Of a stretch of DNA of 64,000 bases, positions 17,855 to 25,547 are shown piece by piece. Source of the stretch: Streptomyces canus (lineage in GTDB: Bacteria; Actinomycetota; Actinomycetes; Streptomycetales; Streptomycetaceae); the NCBI RefSeq assembly GCF_030815415.1, contig NZ_JAUSWW010000001.1, positions 4,774,001 to 4,838,000 on the forward strand, read 5' to 3'. Each line of letters opens with the position of its first letter. Position 1 is the stretch's first letter. The position numbers and the translations under genes were made by a program. The notes under the pieces were generated by a model. It worked only from the letters and a program-made list of their open reading frames with translations, was not told where the DNA came from and searched no databases.

Positions 17855-17868
17855 TGTGACAGATCACA
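17855..17868. promoter_or_regulatory. CRP-like palindrome upstream of crp
   Basis: TGTGACAGATCACA is a near-perfect dyad with TGTGA/TCACA half-sites. Its spacer is 4 bp against the 6 bp of the classic CRP site; it also fits GTG-N6-CAC. It lies about 90 bases before the crp GTG in the nth-crp divergent region, so autoregulation is possible. Confidence 0.45.
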
Positions 17869-17959
17869 CTGTTTGGACCGTCCGGCAAAATGGGGAACAC
17901 GGTCCCCTGGTACCAAGGGGGAGCAAGATCCCCTGAGCAGGTCGACAAGGAGAGAACTC

Positions 17960-18634
17960 GTGGACGACGTTCTGCGGCGCAACCCGCTCTTCGCGGCGCT
18001 CGATGACGAGCAGTCCGCGGAGCTCCGCGCCTCCATGAGTGAGGTGACCCTCGCGCGCGGCGACTCCCTGTTCCATGAGGGCGACCCGGGCGACCGGCTC
18101 TACGTCGTCACCGAGGGCAAGGTCAAACTCCACCGCACCTCCCCCGACGGCCGCGAGAACATGCTCGCCGTCGTCGGCCCCGGCGAGCTGATCGGCGAAC
18201 TGTCGCTCTTCGACCCGGGCCCGCGCACGGCGACCGCCACCGCGCTGACCGAGGTCAAGCTGCTCGGCCTCGGCCACGGCGACCTCCAGCCCTGGCTGAA
18301 CGTCCGCCCCGAGGTGGCCACCGCGCTGCTGCGCGCCGTCGCCCGCCGGCTGCGCAAGACCAACGACCAGATGTCCGACCTGGTCTTCTCGGACGTCCCC
18401 GGCCGCGTGGCCCGCGCACTCCTCGACCTCTCCCGCCGCTTCGGCGTGCAGTCCGAGGAGGGCATCCATGTCGTCCACGACCTCACGCAGGAAGAGCTGG
18501 CCCAGCTGGTCGGCGCCTCCCGCGAGACGGTCAACAAGGCCCTCGCCGACTTCGCCCAGCGCGGCTGGCTCCGCCTGGAGGCCCGCGCGGTGATCCTGCT
18601 GGACGTGGAGCGGCTCGCGAAGCGCTCTCGCTGA
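17960..18634 (+). CDS. crp: CRP/FNR-family transcription regulator Crp
   Basis: A 224-residue cyclic-nucleotide-binding regulator. Residues about 10-120 form the cNMP beta-barrel with the phosphate-binding-cassette segment ELIGELSLFDPGPRTATATA; LTQEELAQLVGASRETVNKAL near 175-195 is the winged helix. In S. coelicolor Crp governs germination and antibiotic onset; in M. tuberculosis it is Rv3676. GTG 17960 follows AAGGAGAG. Located between nth and the metallo-beta-lactamase cluster, as in mycobacteria. Confidence 0.92.
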   Translation: MDDVLRRNPLFAALDDEQSAELRASMSEVTLARGDSLFHEGDPGDRLYVVTEGKVKLHRTSPDGRENMLAVVGPGELIGELSLFDPGPRTATATALTEVKLLGLGHGDLQPWLNVRPEVATALLRAVARRLRKTNDQMSDLVFSDVPGRVARALLDLSRRFGVQSEEGIHVVHDLTQEELAQLVGASRETVNKALADFAQRGWLRLEARAVILLDVERLAKRSR

Positions 18635-18699
18635 CGCTCGGTCCTGGCCGTACGCCTTGTGGGGGCCCGTCTCATCATGAGGCGGGCCCGACTCATGCC

Positions 18700-18780
18700 G
18701 ACGCTGTCCCGGGGGCTGCGCCCCCAGACCCCCCTTCGGCCTGAACGGCCTCGTCCTCAATCGCCGGACGGGCTGAGATT
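18700..18780. repeat. Streptomyces-type dispersed intergenic repeat
   Basis: The intergenic sequence contains a GGGGGCTGCGCCCCC hairpin, then a block reading CGTCCTCAATCGCCGGACGG. I recall near-identical blocks at many intergenic sites in Streptomyces genomes. No gene is seen in 18635-18868. Confidence 0.5.
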
Positions 18781-18868
18781 TCCCGGACCGGCGCAACAGA
18801 GACCGACGCCCGTTCGGCCGCGCCGTAAATCCGCCGCTCCCGCCCCCTTGTGGCGGCACAGTGAACCC

Positions 18869-19690
18869 ATGGCCGAAACCGTTCTGCGCAAGGGTCTCGA
18901 CGTCCAGGGCTACCTCGAGCGCGAAGGCTCCCTCGCGCGCGTGCCGCACGCCTTCCGGCCGGTCGTCGCCGTGGCGCGGGACCGGCTGCTGGGCCTGTTC
19001 GGGCCACGACTGCACAGCGCGTACCTCTACGGGTCGATCCCGCGCGGCACCGCGCGTGTGGGCCGCAGCGACCTCGACCTGCTCGTCGCCCTGCACGAGG
19101 AACCGACGGACGCGGACCGCGAGGCGGCCCGGGCGCTCGACACGGCGCTGGACAAGGAGTTCCCGGAGATCGACGGTGCCGGGACGCTGCTCCACAGCCG
19201 GGCGCGGCTGCTGAGCGAGGCGGAGACGTACGACCTGGGGTGGTTCGTGGCCTGTCTGTGCACCCCGCTGCTCGGCGACGACCTCGCCGAGTACCTGCCG
19301 CGCTACCGCCCGGACTCGCGGCTCGCCCGCGAGACCAACGGCGACCTCGCCCTGCTGCTGCCGCGCTGGCGTGAGCGGATCTCCCGCGCGGGCGACTCCG
19401 AGGAGGCGCTGCGCCCCCTCGTGCGCTTCATGTCCCGCCATCTCGTCCGCACCGGCTTCACCCTCGTGATGCCCCGCTGGAACGGCTGGACGAGCGATCT
19501 GACGGAGATGGCGGAGGCGTTCGGCGCGTACTACCCGCGGCGGGCCGCGCAGATGCGGGCGGCCGCGGTGCGTGGGTACGCGCCGCGCGGCGACCGGGAC
19601 GCGCTCATGTCGTACGTCGACGATCTCGGGCCGTGGCTGGCGGAGGAGTACAGGCGCGTGCACGGGGTGAAGGCACCGCGTCCGGACTAG
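18869..19690 (+). CDS. Nucleotidyltransferase-domain protein (DNA pol-beta superfamily)
   Basis: A 273-residue protein. YLYGSIPRGTARVGRSDLDLLV near residues 50-71 is the GS-x(10-13)-DxD signature of minimal/aminoglycoside-type nucleotidyltransferases. The C-terminal half is helical without a recognised motif. The target is unknown; relatives modify small molecules, tRNA or proteins. ATG 18869 has no clear ribosome site. It runs convergent to the metallo-beta-lactamase gene across the hairpin repeat. Confidence 0.75.
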   Translation: MAETVLRKGLDVQGYLEREGSLARVPHAFRPVVAVARDRLLGLFGPRLHSAYLYGSIPRGTARVGRSDLDLLVALHEEPTDADREAARALDTALDKEFPEIDGAGTLLHSRARLLSEAETYDLGWFVACLCTPLLGDDLAEYLPRYRPDSRLARETNGDLALLLPRWRERISRAGDSEEALRPLVRFMSRHLVRTGFTLVMPRWNGWTSDLTEMAEAFGAYYPRRAAQMRAAAVRGYAPRGDRDALMSYVDDLGPWLAEEYRRVHGVKAPRPD

Positions 19691-19726
19691 GCCCGCGCGC
19701 GCGTGACGCGGAGGCGTCCCGCCCCG

Positions 19727-19895
19727 CTAGTGCCGCGGCAGGCAACGTTTGCCCGTCAAGGAGCGGCGTCCGGTGCGTGCTCTCGGCGTGCCGGCCGGAA
19801 GCCCTCGTACTGGACGTACTTGGGCTTTCGGCCGGTGCGGCGAGAGTGCGTGCCGGGCGTCGCGACGGGGCAAACGTTGCCTGCCGCGGCACTAG
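19727..19895. repeat. MITE-like 169-bp inverted-repeat element
   Basis: The termini are perfect inverted repeats of 28 bp beginning CTAGTGCCGCGGCAGGCAAC, and the interior arms also pair with few mismatches, so the whole forms one long hairpin. CTAG stands at each edge and may be a target duplication. The right edge supplies the TAG stop of the minus-strand gene at 19892. It sits between two convergent genes and would also act as a bidirectional terminator. No coding capacity. Confidence 0.8.
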
Positions 19896-20722
19896 ATCAG
19901 CCCGTGCTCCTCCAGATAGTCCAGCTGCGCCCGCACCGACAGTTCCGCCGCCGGCCACAGGGACCGGTCCACGTCCGCGTACACGTGCGCGACGACCTGG
20001 CCCGGCGTCGTGTACCCGTCCTCCACGGCCGTCTCCACCTGGGCGAGCCGGTGGGCGCGGTGGGCGAGATAGAACTCCACCGCCCCCTGTGCGTCCTCCA
20101 GGACGGGCCCATGGCCCGGGAGGACGGTGTGGACGCCGTCGTCGACCGTGAGGGACCTCAGACGCCTCAGGGAGTCCAGATAGTCGCCCAGGCGGCCGTC
20201 AGGGTGCGCCACGAGCGTCGTACCGCGTCCCAGGATCGTGTCCCCCGTCAGAACCGCCTGATCGGCCGGGAGATGGAAGCACAGCGAGTCCGAGGTGTGC
20301 CCCGGCGTCGGTACGACCCTCAGCTCCAGGCCTCCGACCCCGACCACGTCCCCGGCGCCCAGCCCCTCGTCGCCCAGCCGGAGAGCCGGGTCCAGCGCCC
20401 GCACCTTCGTGCCCGTCAGCGCGGCGAACCGCACGGCGCCTTCGGCATGGTCCGGGTGACCGTGCGTCAGCAGGGTCAGCGCGATGCGCTTGCCGGCCTT
20501 CTCGGCGGTGTCCACGACGTTGCGCAAATGCCCCTCGTGCAGCGGCCCGGGGTCGACCACGACGGCCAGTTCGGAGTCGGGCTCGGCGAGGATCCAGGTG
20601 TTCGTGCCGTCCAGGGTCATCGCGGACGCGTTGGGCGCGAGGACATTGACGGCCCTCGGGGTGGCGGGGCCCGAAAGCACCCCGCCCCTCGGCTGACCGG
20701 GAAGGGCTGCGGCGTCCGTCAT
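19892..20722 (-). CDS. MBL-fold metallohydrolase (LACTB2-like)
   Basis: A 276-residue metallo-beta-lactamase-fold enzyme. THGHPDHAEG (near 86-95) is the HxHxDH metal site; PTPGHTSDS, LTGDTILG and LPGHGPV provide the remaining ligands. The C-terminal helical domain matches the LACTB2/ribonuclease-like group. The substrate is unknown. The start overlaps the upstream NUDIX stop by four bases. The stop codon is the TAG within the CTAG edge of the inverted-repeat element. Confidence 0.85.
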   Translation of the reverse strand: MTDAAALPGQPRGGVLSGPATPRAVNVLAPNASAMTLDGTNTWILAEPDSELAVVVDPGPLHEGHLRNVVDTAEKAGKRIALTLLTHGHPDHAEGAVRFAALTGTKVRALDPALRLGDEGLGAGDVVGVGGLELRVVPTPGHTSDSLCFHLPADQAVLTGDTILGRGTTLVAHPDGRLGDYLDSLRRLRSLTVDDGVHTVLPGHGPVLEDAQGAVEFYLAHRAHRLAQVETAVEDGYTTPGQVVAHVYADVDRSLWPAAELSVRAQLDYLEEHGLI

Positions 20723-21588
20723 GCGGGGGCTCCACCGGTCGGGATGTGTTTGGTGAACTCGTCATGCCCCGGCCAGGACAGCACGATCTCGTCGCCGTCC
20801 AGACGGGCCCGGGCCAGGACGGGGGTCAGGTCGCGGGCGGGGGCGGCCTCGAGGGCCTCGCCGGCGGTGTCGTACGGCGTCAGCTGGCGCAGGGTCGCGA
20901 TCGTGGGCGGCATCATCAGCAGTTCGCCCTTGTCGTACGACTCCGCCGCCTCGGCCGGTCCGATCCACACCGTGCGGTCCGCCTCCGTGGAGGCGTTGCG
21001 GGTGCGCTGGCCCTCGGGGAGGGCGGCGACGAAGAACCAGGTGTCGTAGCGGCGGGGTTCGAACTCCGGGGTGATCCAGCGGGTCCAGGCGCCCAGCAGG
21101 TCCGAGCGCAGCACCAGGCCGCGACGCTCCAGGAACTCGGCGAAACTCACGTCCCGCGCGACCAGGGCCCGGCGGTCCGCCTCCCAGTCCTCGCCCGTGG
21201 TGTCACCGACCACCGAGTCCGGGGCGGGTCCGGCGAGCAGGACGCCCGCCTCCTCGTACGTCTCGCGTACGGCCGCGCAGACGATCGCCTGGGCCTCCGC
21301 CTCGTCCACGCCGAGCCGCTCGGCCCACCACGCGCGCGTGGGGCCCGCCCAACGGATCTGGTGGTCGTCGTCGCGGGGGTCCACGCCGCCGCCCGGATAC
21401 GCGTACGCGCCTCCGGCGAAGGCCATGGAGGCGCGTCTGCGCAGCATGTGCACGACGGGGCCCGCGGTGGTGTCCTTGAGGAGCATGACCGTGGCCGCGC
21501 GCTTGGGGACGACCGGGGTGAGCGTGCCGTCGGCGAGCGCACGGATCCGTTCCGGCCAGTCCTGCGGAAACCACTGCCCATTCGCCAT
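20719..21588 (-). CDS. NUDIX hydrolase (NUDT19-like)
   Basis: A 289-residue NUDIX protein. The box is split: YPGGGVDPRDDD, an insert, then AAVRETYEEAGVLL, as in NUDT19-type CoA hydrolases. It probably acts on CoA esters or nucleotide diphosphates. A -10-like TAGCCT lies six bases before ATG 21588 with no ribosome site, suggesting a leaderless mRNA. Coupled by ATGA overlap to the MBL gene. Confidence 0.8.
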   Translation of the reverse strand: MANGQWFPQDWPERIRALADGTLTPVVPKRAATVMLLKDTTAGPVVHMLRRRASMAFAGGAYAYPGGGVDPRDDDHQIRWAGPTRAWWAERLGVDEAEAQAIVCAAVRETYEEAGVLLAGPAPDSVVGDTTGEDWEADRRALVARDVSFAEFLERRGLVLRSDLLGAWTRWITPEFEPRRYDTWFFVAALPEGQRTRNASTEADRTVWIGPAEAAESYDKGELLMMPPTIATLRQLTPYDTAGEALEAAPARDLTPVLARARLDGDEIVLSWPGHDEFTKHIPTGGAPA

Positions 21589-21642
21589 GGGCGGAGGCTA
21601 TCCCGTGGTGCGCGAATGTTCGAGAGGGGCCCGGAGGTGCGG

Positions 21643-22110
21643 CTATGCCTCGGTGAGCTCCACCTGGACCTCGACCTCCACCGGCGCGTCCAACGGCAGC
21701 ACCGCCACCCCGACCGCACTGCGCGCGTGGACGCCCTTGTCGCCGAGGACCGCGCCCAGCAGCTCGCTCGCGCCGTTGATGACAGCCGGCTGGCCGGTGA
21801 AGTCCGACGCCGACGCCACGAACCCGACGACCTTCACCACGCGCTTGACGCGGTCAAGATCACCGGCGACCGACTTGACGGCCGCCAGGGCGTTCAGCGC
21901 GCACGTGCGGGCCAGGTCCTTGGCCTCCTCCGGGGTGACCTCCGCGCCCACCTTGCCGGTGACCGGGAGCTTGCCCTCGATCATCGGCAGCTGGCCCGAG
22001 GTGTACACGTACACGCCCGACTGCACGGCCGGCTGGTACGCGGCCAGCGGCGGGACCACTTCCGGCAGTGTCAGCCCGAGCTCGGCGAGCTTCGCCTCGA
22101 CCGCGCTCAC
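21643..22110 (-). CDS. RidA/YjgF-family protein
   Basis: A 155-residue protein of the Rid (YER057c/YjgF) superfamily. It carries TSGQLPMIEGKLPVTG and the internal RTCALNALAAVKSVAGDLDRV helix; such proteins deaminate reactive enamine/imine intermediates, though many branches lack that activity. GTG 22110 overlaps the DUF4177 stop by four bases, which fixes the start. The syntenic partner is Rv3678c. Confidence 0.85.
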   Translation of the reverse strand: MSAVEAKLAELGLTLPEVVPPLAAYQPAVQSGVYVYTSGQLPMIEGKLPVTGKVGAEVTPEEAKDLARTCALNALAAVKSVAGDLDRVKRVVKVVGFVASASDFTGQPAVINGASELLGAVLGDKGVHARSAVGVAVLPLDAPVEVEVQVELTEA

Positions 22111-22265
22111 GCCTTCTCCCGCTTCAGGTAGGCCACCAGCTGCTCGGGGTTGTTCGGCCCGGGCACGACCTGGACGAGCTCCCAGCCGTCCTCGCCCCAG
22201 GTGTCCAGAATCTGCTTCGTGGCATGGACGAGCAGCGGCACGGTTGCGTATTCCCACTTGGTCAT
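22107..22265 (-). CDS. DUF4177 small protein
   Basis: A 52-residue protein reading MTKWEYATVPLLVHATKQIL then DTWGEDGWELVQVV, the DUF4177 pattern. Function is unknown. TAAAGT lies seven bases before the ATG, so it is probably leaderless. Coupled to RidA by a four-base overlap; the same pair occurs next to crp in mycobacteria (Rv3678A). Confidence 0.8.
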   Translation of the reverse strand: MTKWEYATVPLLVHATKQILDTWGEDGWELVQVVPGPNNPEQLVAYLKREKA

Positions 22266-22392
22266 GTGGCCGACTTTAGCCGCTGACCACACACAGGCTC
22301 CGCTCCTGGGGGTCCGGGGGCCACCCCCCGGAAAAGCGCAGTATCCACAGCCTGCCGGTTGGTACCCGCATCGAATGGTTACGCTCGATGAC

Positions 22393-23370
22393 GTGAGCAG
22401 GCTCCAGGTCGTCAGTGGCAAGGGCGGTACCGGTAAGACGACGGTGGCCGCTGCCCTCGCGCTGGCCCTGGCCACCGAGGGGAAGCGGACGCTTCTCGTC
22501 GAGGTCGAGGGCCGCCAGGGCATCGCACAGCTCTTCGAGACGGAGGCATTGCCCTACGAGGAGAGAAAAATCGCGGTCGCACCGGGCGGCGGGGAGGTGT
22601 ACGCCCTCGCCATAGATCCCGAACTGGCCCTTCTGGACTACCTCCAGATGTTCTACAAGCTCGGTGGAGCCGGGCGCGCCCTGAAGAAGCTCGGCGCCAT
22701 CGACTTCGCCACCACCGTCGCGCCCGGTCTCAGGGACGTCCTGCTGACCGGCAAGGCCTGCGAGGCGGTGCGGCGCAAGGAGAAGTCCGGGCGGTTCGCC
22801 TACGACCACGTCGTGATGGACGCACCCCCCACCGGACGCATCACCCGCTTCCTCAACGTCAACGACGAGGTGGCGGGACTCGCGAAGATAGGGCCGATAC
22901 ACAACCAGGCGCAGGCCGTGATGCGGGTGCTGAAGTCGTCGGAGACGGCCGTGCACCTGGTGACGCTGCTGGAGGAGATGCCCGTCCAGGAGACCGCGGA
23001 CGGGATCGCCGAACTGCGGGCGGCGAAGCTGCCGGTGGGGCGGATCATCGTGAACATGGTGCGCCCGGAGGTGTTGGACGCGGACGAGTTGGAACTCGTC
23101 CGGGGCACCACTCGTTCCTCCTTCGCACAGTCGCTGTCCGCCGCCGGGCTCGGCGGGGCGCGGCGCGGCGGGCATGCCGAGCGGCTGGTGGACCCGCTCC
23201 TGGCCCAGGCCGAGGAGTACGCCGAGCGGTACGCGCTGGAGCACGAACAGCGCGCGGTGCTTGGCGAACTGGGCCTGCCGCTGCACGAACTGCCGCTGCT
23301 CGCCGAGGGCATGGACCTGGCGGGTCTGTACGAGCTGGCCACGGAACTGCGGAAGCAGGGGATGTCATGA
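22393..23370 (+). CDS. ArsA/Get3-like ATPase, first subunit (BagA-like)
   Basis: A 325-residue P-loop ATPase with a deviant Walker A, SGKGGTGKTT, at residues 8-17 and DAPPTGRITRF as the switch/Walker B region. It lacks an arsenic-binding Cys pair. The M. tuberculosis counterparts Rv3679/Rv3680 form a Get3-like pair linked to glycerol and redox tolerance. TACGCT at 22380-22385 sits seven bases before GTG 22393, fixing a leaderless start over the upstream ATG 22375. It overlaps the next gene by ATGA. Confidence 0.85.
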   Translation: MSRLQVVSGKGGTGKTTVAAALALALATEGKRTLLVEVEGRQGIAQLFETEALPYEERKIAVAPGGGEVYALAIDPELALLDYLQMFYKLGGAGRALKKLGAIDFATTVAPGLRDVLLTGKACEAVRRKEKSGRFAYDHVVMDAPPTGRITRFLNVNDEVAGLAKIGPIHNQAQAVMRVLKSSETAVHLVTLLEEMPVQETADGIAELRAAKLPVGRIIVNMVRPEVLDADELELVRGTTRSSFAQSLSAAGLGGARRGGHAERLVDPLLAQAEEYAERYALEHEQRAVLGELGLPLHELPLLAEGMDLAGLYELATELRKQGMS

Positions 23371-24683
23371 GTCCGGACGTCGAGGGGCAGGCCCGGCACC
23401 ACCGTCTCTCCCCCGCGCGCATGCTCGACCTGGACCCGCTGGTCGACGATCCGGCGACGCGCATCGTGGTGTGCTGCGGCTCGGGCGGCGTCGGCAAGAC
23501 CACGACCGCGGCGGCGCTGGGTCTCAGGGCCGCCGAGCGCGGCCGGAAGGTCGTCGTCCTGACCATCGACCCGGCCCGCCGACTCGCCCAGTCCATGGGC
23601 ATCGACTCCCTCGACAACACCCCACGCCGGGTGAAGGGCGTCGAGGGCGACGGCGAGCTGCACGCGATGATGCTCGACATGAAGCGCACCTTCGACGAGA
23701 TCGTCGAGGCGCACGCGGACCCCGAGCGGGCTTCCGCGATTCTCGCCAACCCCTTCTACCAGTCGCTCTCGGCGGGCTTCGCGGGCACGCAGGAGTACAT
23801 GGCGATGGAGAAGCTGGGCCAGCTGCGGGCCCGCGACGAGTGGGACCTCATCGTCGTGGACACCCCGCCGTCCCGGTCCGCGCTGGACTTCCTGGACGCG
23901 CCCAAGCGGCTGGGGTCCTTCCTCGACGGCAAGCTGATCCGCGTCCTGCTGGCGCCCGCGAAGGTCGGCGGCCGGGCGGGGATGAAGTTCCTGAACGTCG
24001 GGATGTCGATGATGACCGGCGTGCTGGGCAAGCTGCTCGGCGGCCAACTGCTCAAGGACGTCCAGACGTTCGTGTCCGCCATGGACTCGATGTTCGGCGG
24101 GTTCCGCACGCGCGCGGACGCGACGTACAAACTGCTCCAGGCGCCCGGCACGGCGTTCCTGGTCGTCGCGGCGCCGGAGCGGGACGCGCTGCGGGAGGCC
24201 GCGTACTTCGTGGAGCGGCTGGCCGCCGAGGACATGCCGCTCGCGGGGCTGGTGCTCAACCGGGTCCACGGCAGCAGCGCCGCCCGGCTGTCGGCCGAGC
24301 GGGCACTCGCCGCCGCGGAAAATCTTGAGGAGTCCCGCATTGTCGATCAGGAGGACGGGAAAGCTGGAGTTCGTAACTCTCCCGACACAGACGGCAGTTC
24401 AGAGTCCCCCGCATCCGATCCGGTGTCCGCCGAAGGCTCCCCTGCCGCGGACCGGACCGTCGAACAACTCACCGCAAGCCTGTTGAGGCTGCATGCCGAG
24501 CGTATGCGGCTGCTCTCCCGCGAGCAGCGCACGCGTGACCGCTTCACCGCGCGCCACCCCGAAGTGGCGGTGGCAGAGGTGGCCGCGCTGCCCGGCGACG
24601 TACACGACCTCGCGGGGCTGCGAGACATCGGAACACGGCTCGCGGCCGGTCGGCCGGAGCTGCCCGAGACCGCGGACGGCTGA
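23367..24683 (+). CDS. ArsA/Get3-like ATPase, second subunit (BagB-like)
   Basis: A 438-residue partner of the preceding ATPase. CGSGGVGKTTTAAALG near 37-52 is the P-loop, LTIDPARRLAQSM the A' segment, and VVDTPPSRSALDFLD the switch II. After about residue 340 an acidic, Ser/Pro-rich linker leads to a helical C-terminus not present in subunit one. Translationally coupled to it by ATGA, so a heteromeric ATPase is likely. Convergent with wblA. Confidence 0.85.
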   Translation: MSPDVEGQARHHRLSPARMLDLDPLVDDPATRIVVCCGSGGVGKTTTAAALGLRAAERGRKVVVLTIDPARRLAQSMGIDSLDNTPRRVKGVEGDGELHAMMLDMKRTFDEIVEAHADPERASAILANPFYQSLSAGFAGTQEYMAMEKLGQLRARDEWDLIVVDTPPSRSALDFLDAPKRLGSFLDGKLIRVLLAPAKVGGRAGMKFLNVGMSMMTGVLGKLLGGQLLKDVQTFVSAMDSMFGGFRTRADATYKLLQAPGTAFLVVAAPERDALREAAYFVERLAAEDMPLAGLVLNRVHGSSAARLSAERALAAAENLEESRIVDQEDGKAGVRNSPDTDGSSESPASDPVSAEGSPAADRTVEQLTASLLRLHAERMRLLSREQRTRDRFTARHPEVAVAEVAALPGDVHDLAGLRDIGTRLAAGRPELPETADG

Positions 24684-24716
24684 GCCGGAGCGGAGGGACC
24701 CCCAGGGGTCTCGCCC

Positions 24717-25055
24717 TCAGCCCACCGCCGCGTAGTTCTCGTACACCTCATCGTCGTCGAGGGGCAGAATGCCGACCCCTCGCTCGTACTCCGTACGCGC
24801 GGTCTCCAAGAGCCGGCGCCAGGAGGTCACAGTGGGCCGCCTGCGCAGCAGCGCACGGCGTTCCCGCTCCGTCATGCCTCCCCACACGCCGAACTCGACG
24901 CGGTTGTCGAGCGCGTCGGCCAGGCACTCCGTGCGCACCGGACATCCGGTGCACACCGCCTTGGCCCTGTTCTGCGCTGCTCCTTGAACGAACAGCTCAT
25001 CTGGATCGGTAGTGCGGCAGGCCGCCTGCGCACTCCAGTCGGTTACCCAGCCCAT
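24717..25055 (-). CDS. wblA: WhiB-family Fe-S regulator WblA
   Basis: A 112-residue WhiB-like protein. Cys13, Cys35, Cys38 and Cys44 would bind a 4Fe-4S cluster; GVWGG at 56-60 is the family turn and basic RRALLRRRP follows. In Streptomyces WblA is a pleiotropic regulator needed for aerial-hypha maturation and a repressor of antibiotic production; the mycobacterial partner is WhiB4. ATG 25055 has GGGAGAGGA upstream. An in-frame ATG at 25106 (GTG 25112) would give up to 19 more residues but has a weaker ribosome site. Confidence 0.92.
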   Translation of the reverse strand: MGWVTDWSAQAACRTTDPDELFVQGAAQNRAKAVCTGCPVRTECLADALDNRVEFGVWGGMTERERRALLRRRPTVTSWRRLLETARTEYERGVGILPLDDDEVYENYAAVG

Positions 25056-25547
25056 ACCGGCGCCGTCCTCTCCCGAATCGAGGCTCCCCCACGGCGGCAG
25101 CGGCATATTCACCGCCGCCAGTTGAGGACGTTACGGAAGGTGGGCACAGCGCAACACCCCCTTCGGGCCCAATCTTGAATGGCCCGAACGGACTATGCGT
25201 AAGCGGCAGATCACCCGGGGGAGTGAGCTGGCGACATGCGTGATCATCCCGGCAAAGCGGGACAGTTCAGTTGAGCCACAACGGGCACCAGGTGACACAC
25301 AAGGCGGATTCGGACACGTCCCCATCAAAAAGTTGGGAACCTCCGGAACGATTCGGGGTCGCCGGACGTATTGATACGTGACCGCACTGCTGTGACAGTT
25401 GAGAGCAGCTTAGGCCAAGGCCTGCGCGCATGTCCGGCGAATGAGAAGGTAGGCGCTCTCTTTGCCATGCGCGCGAAAAGCCTGCCGAACATCCCGAGGA
25501 GCAAGCGCTCCCTCCGAACGCTCATGAGTACGGATTAGGCTGCCCCC
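25056..25547. other. Long divergent regulatory region (wblA / PBP)
   Basis: Nearly 500 bases without a convincing gene separate wblA from the penicillin-binding-protein gene. The proximal part must carry the wblA promoter and leader. TAGGCT at 25533-25538 is a plausible -10 for the PBP gene. Confidence 0.45.

Noticed and set aside
22297..22345. GGGGG/CCCCC hairpin before the first ArsA-like gene as a riboswitch or terminator
   Set aside because: Short, slippage-prone G/C runs common in Streptomyces gaps; no tract or conserved core to support a function.
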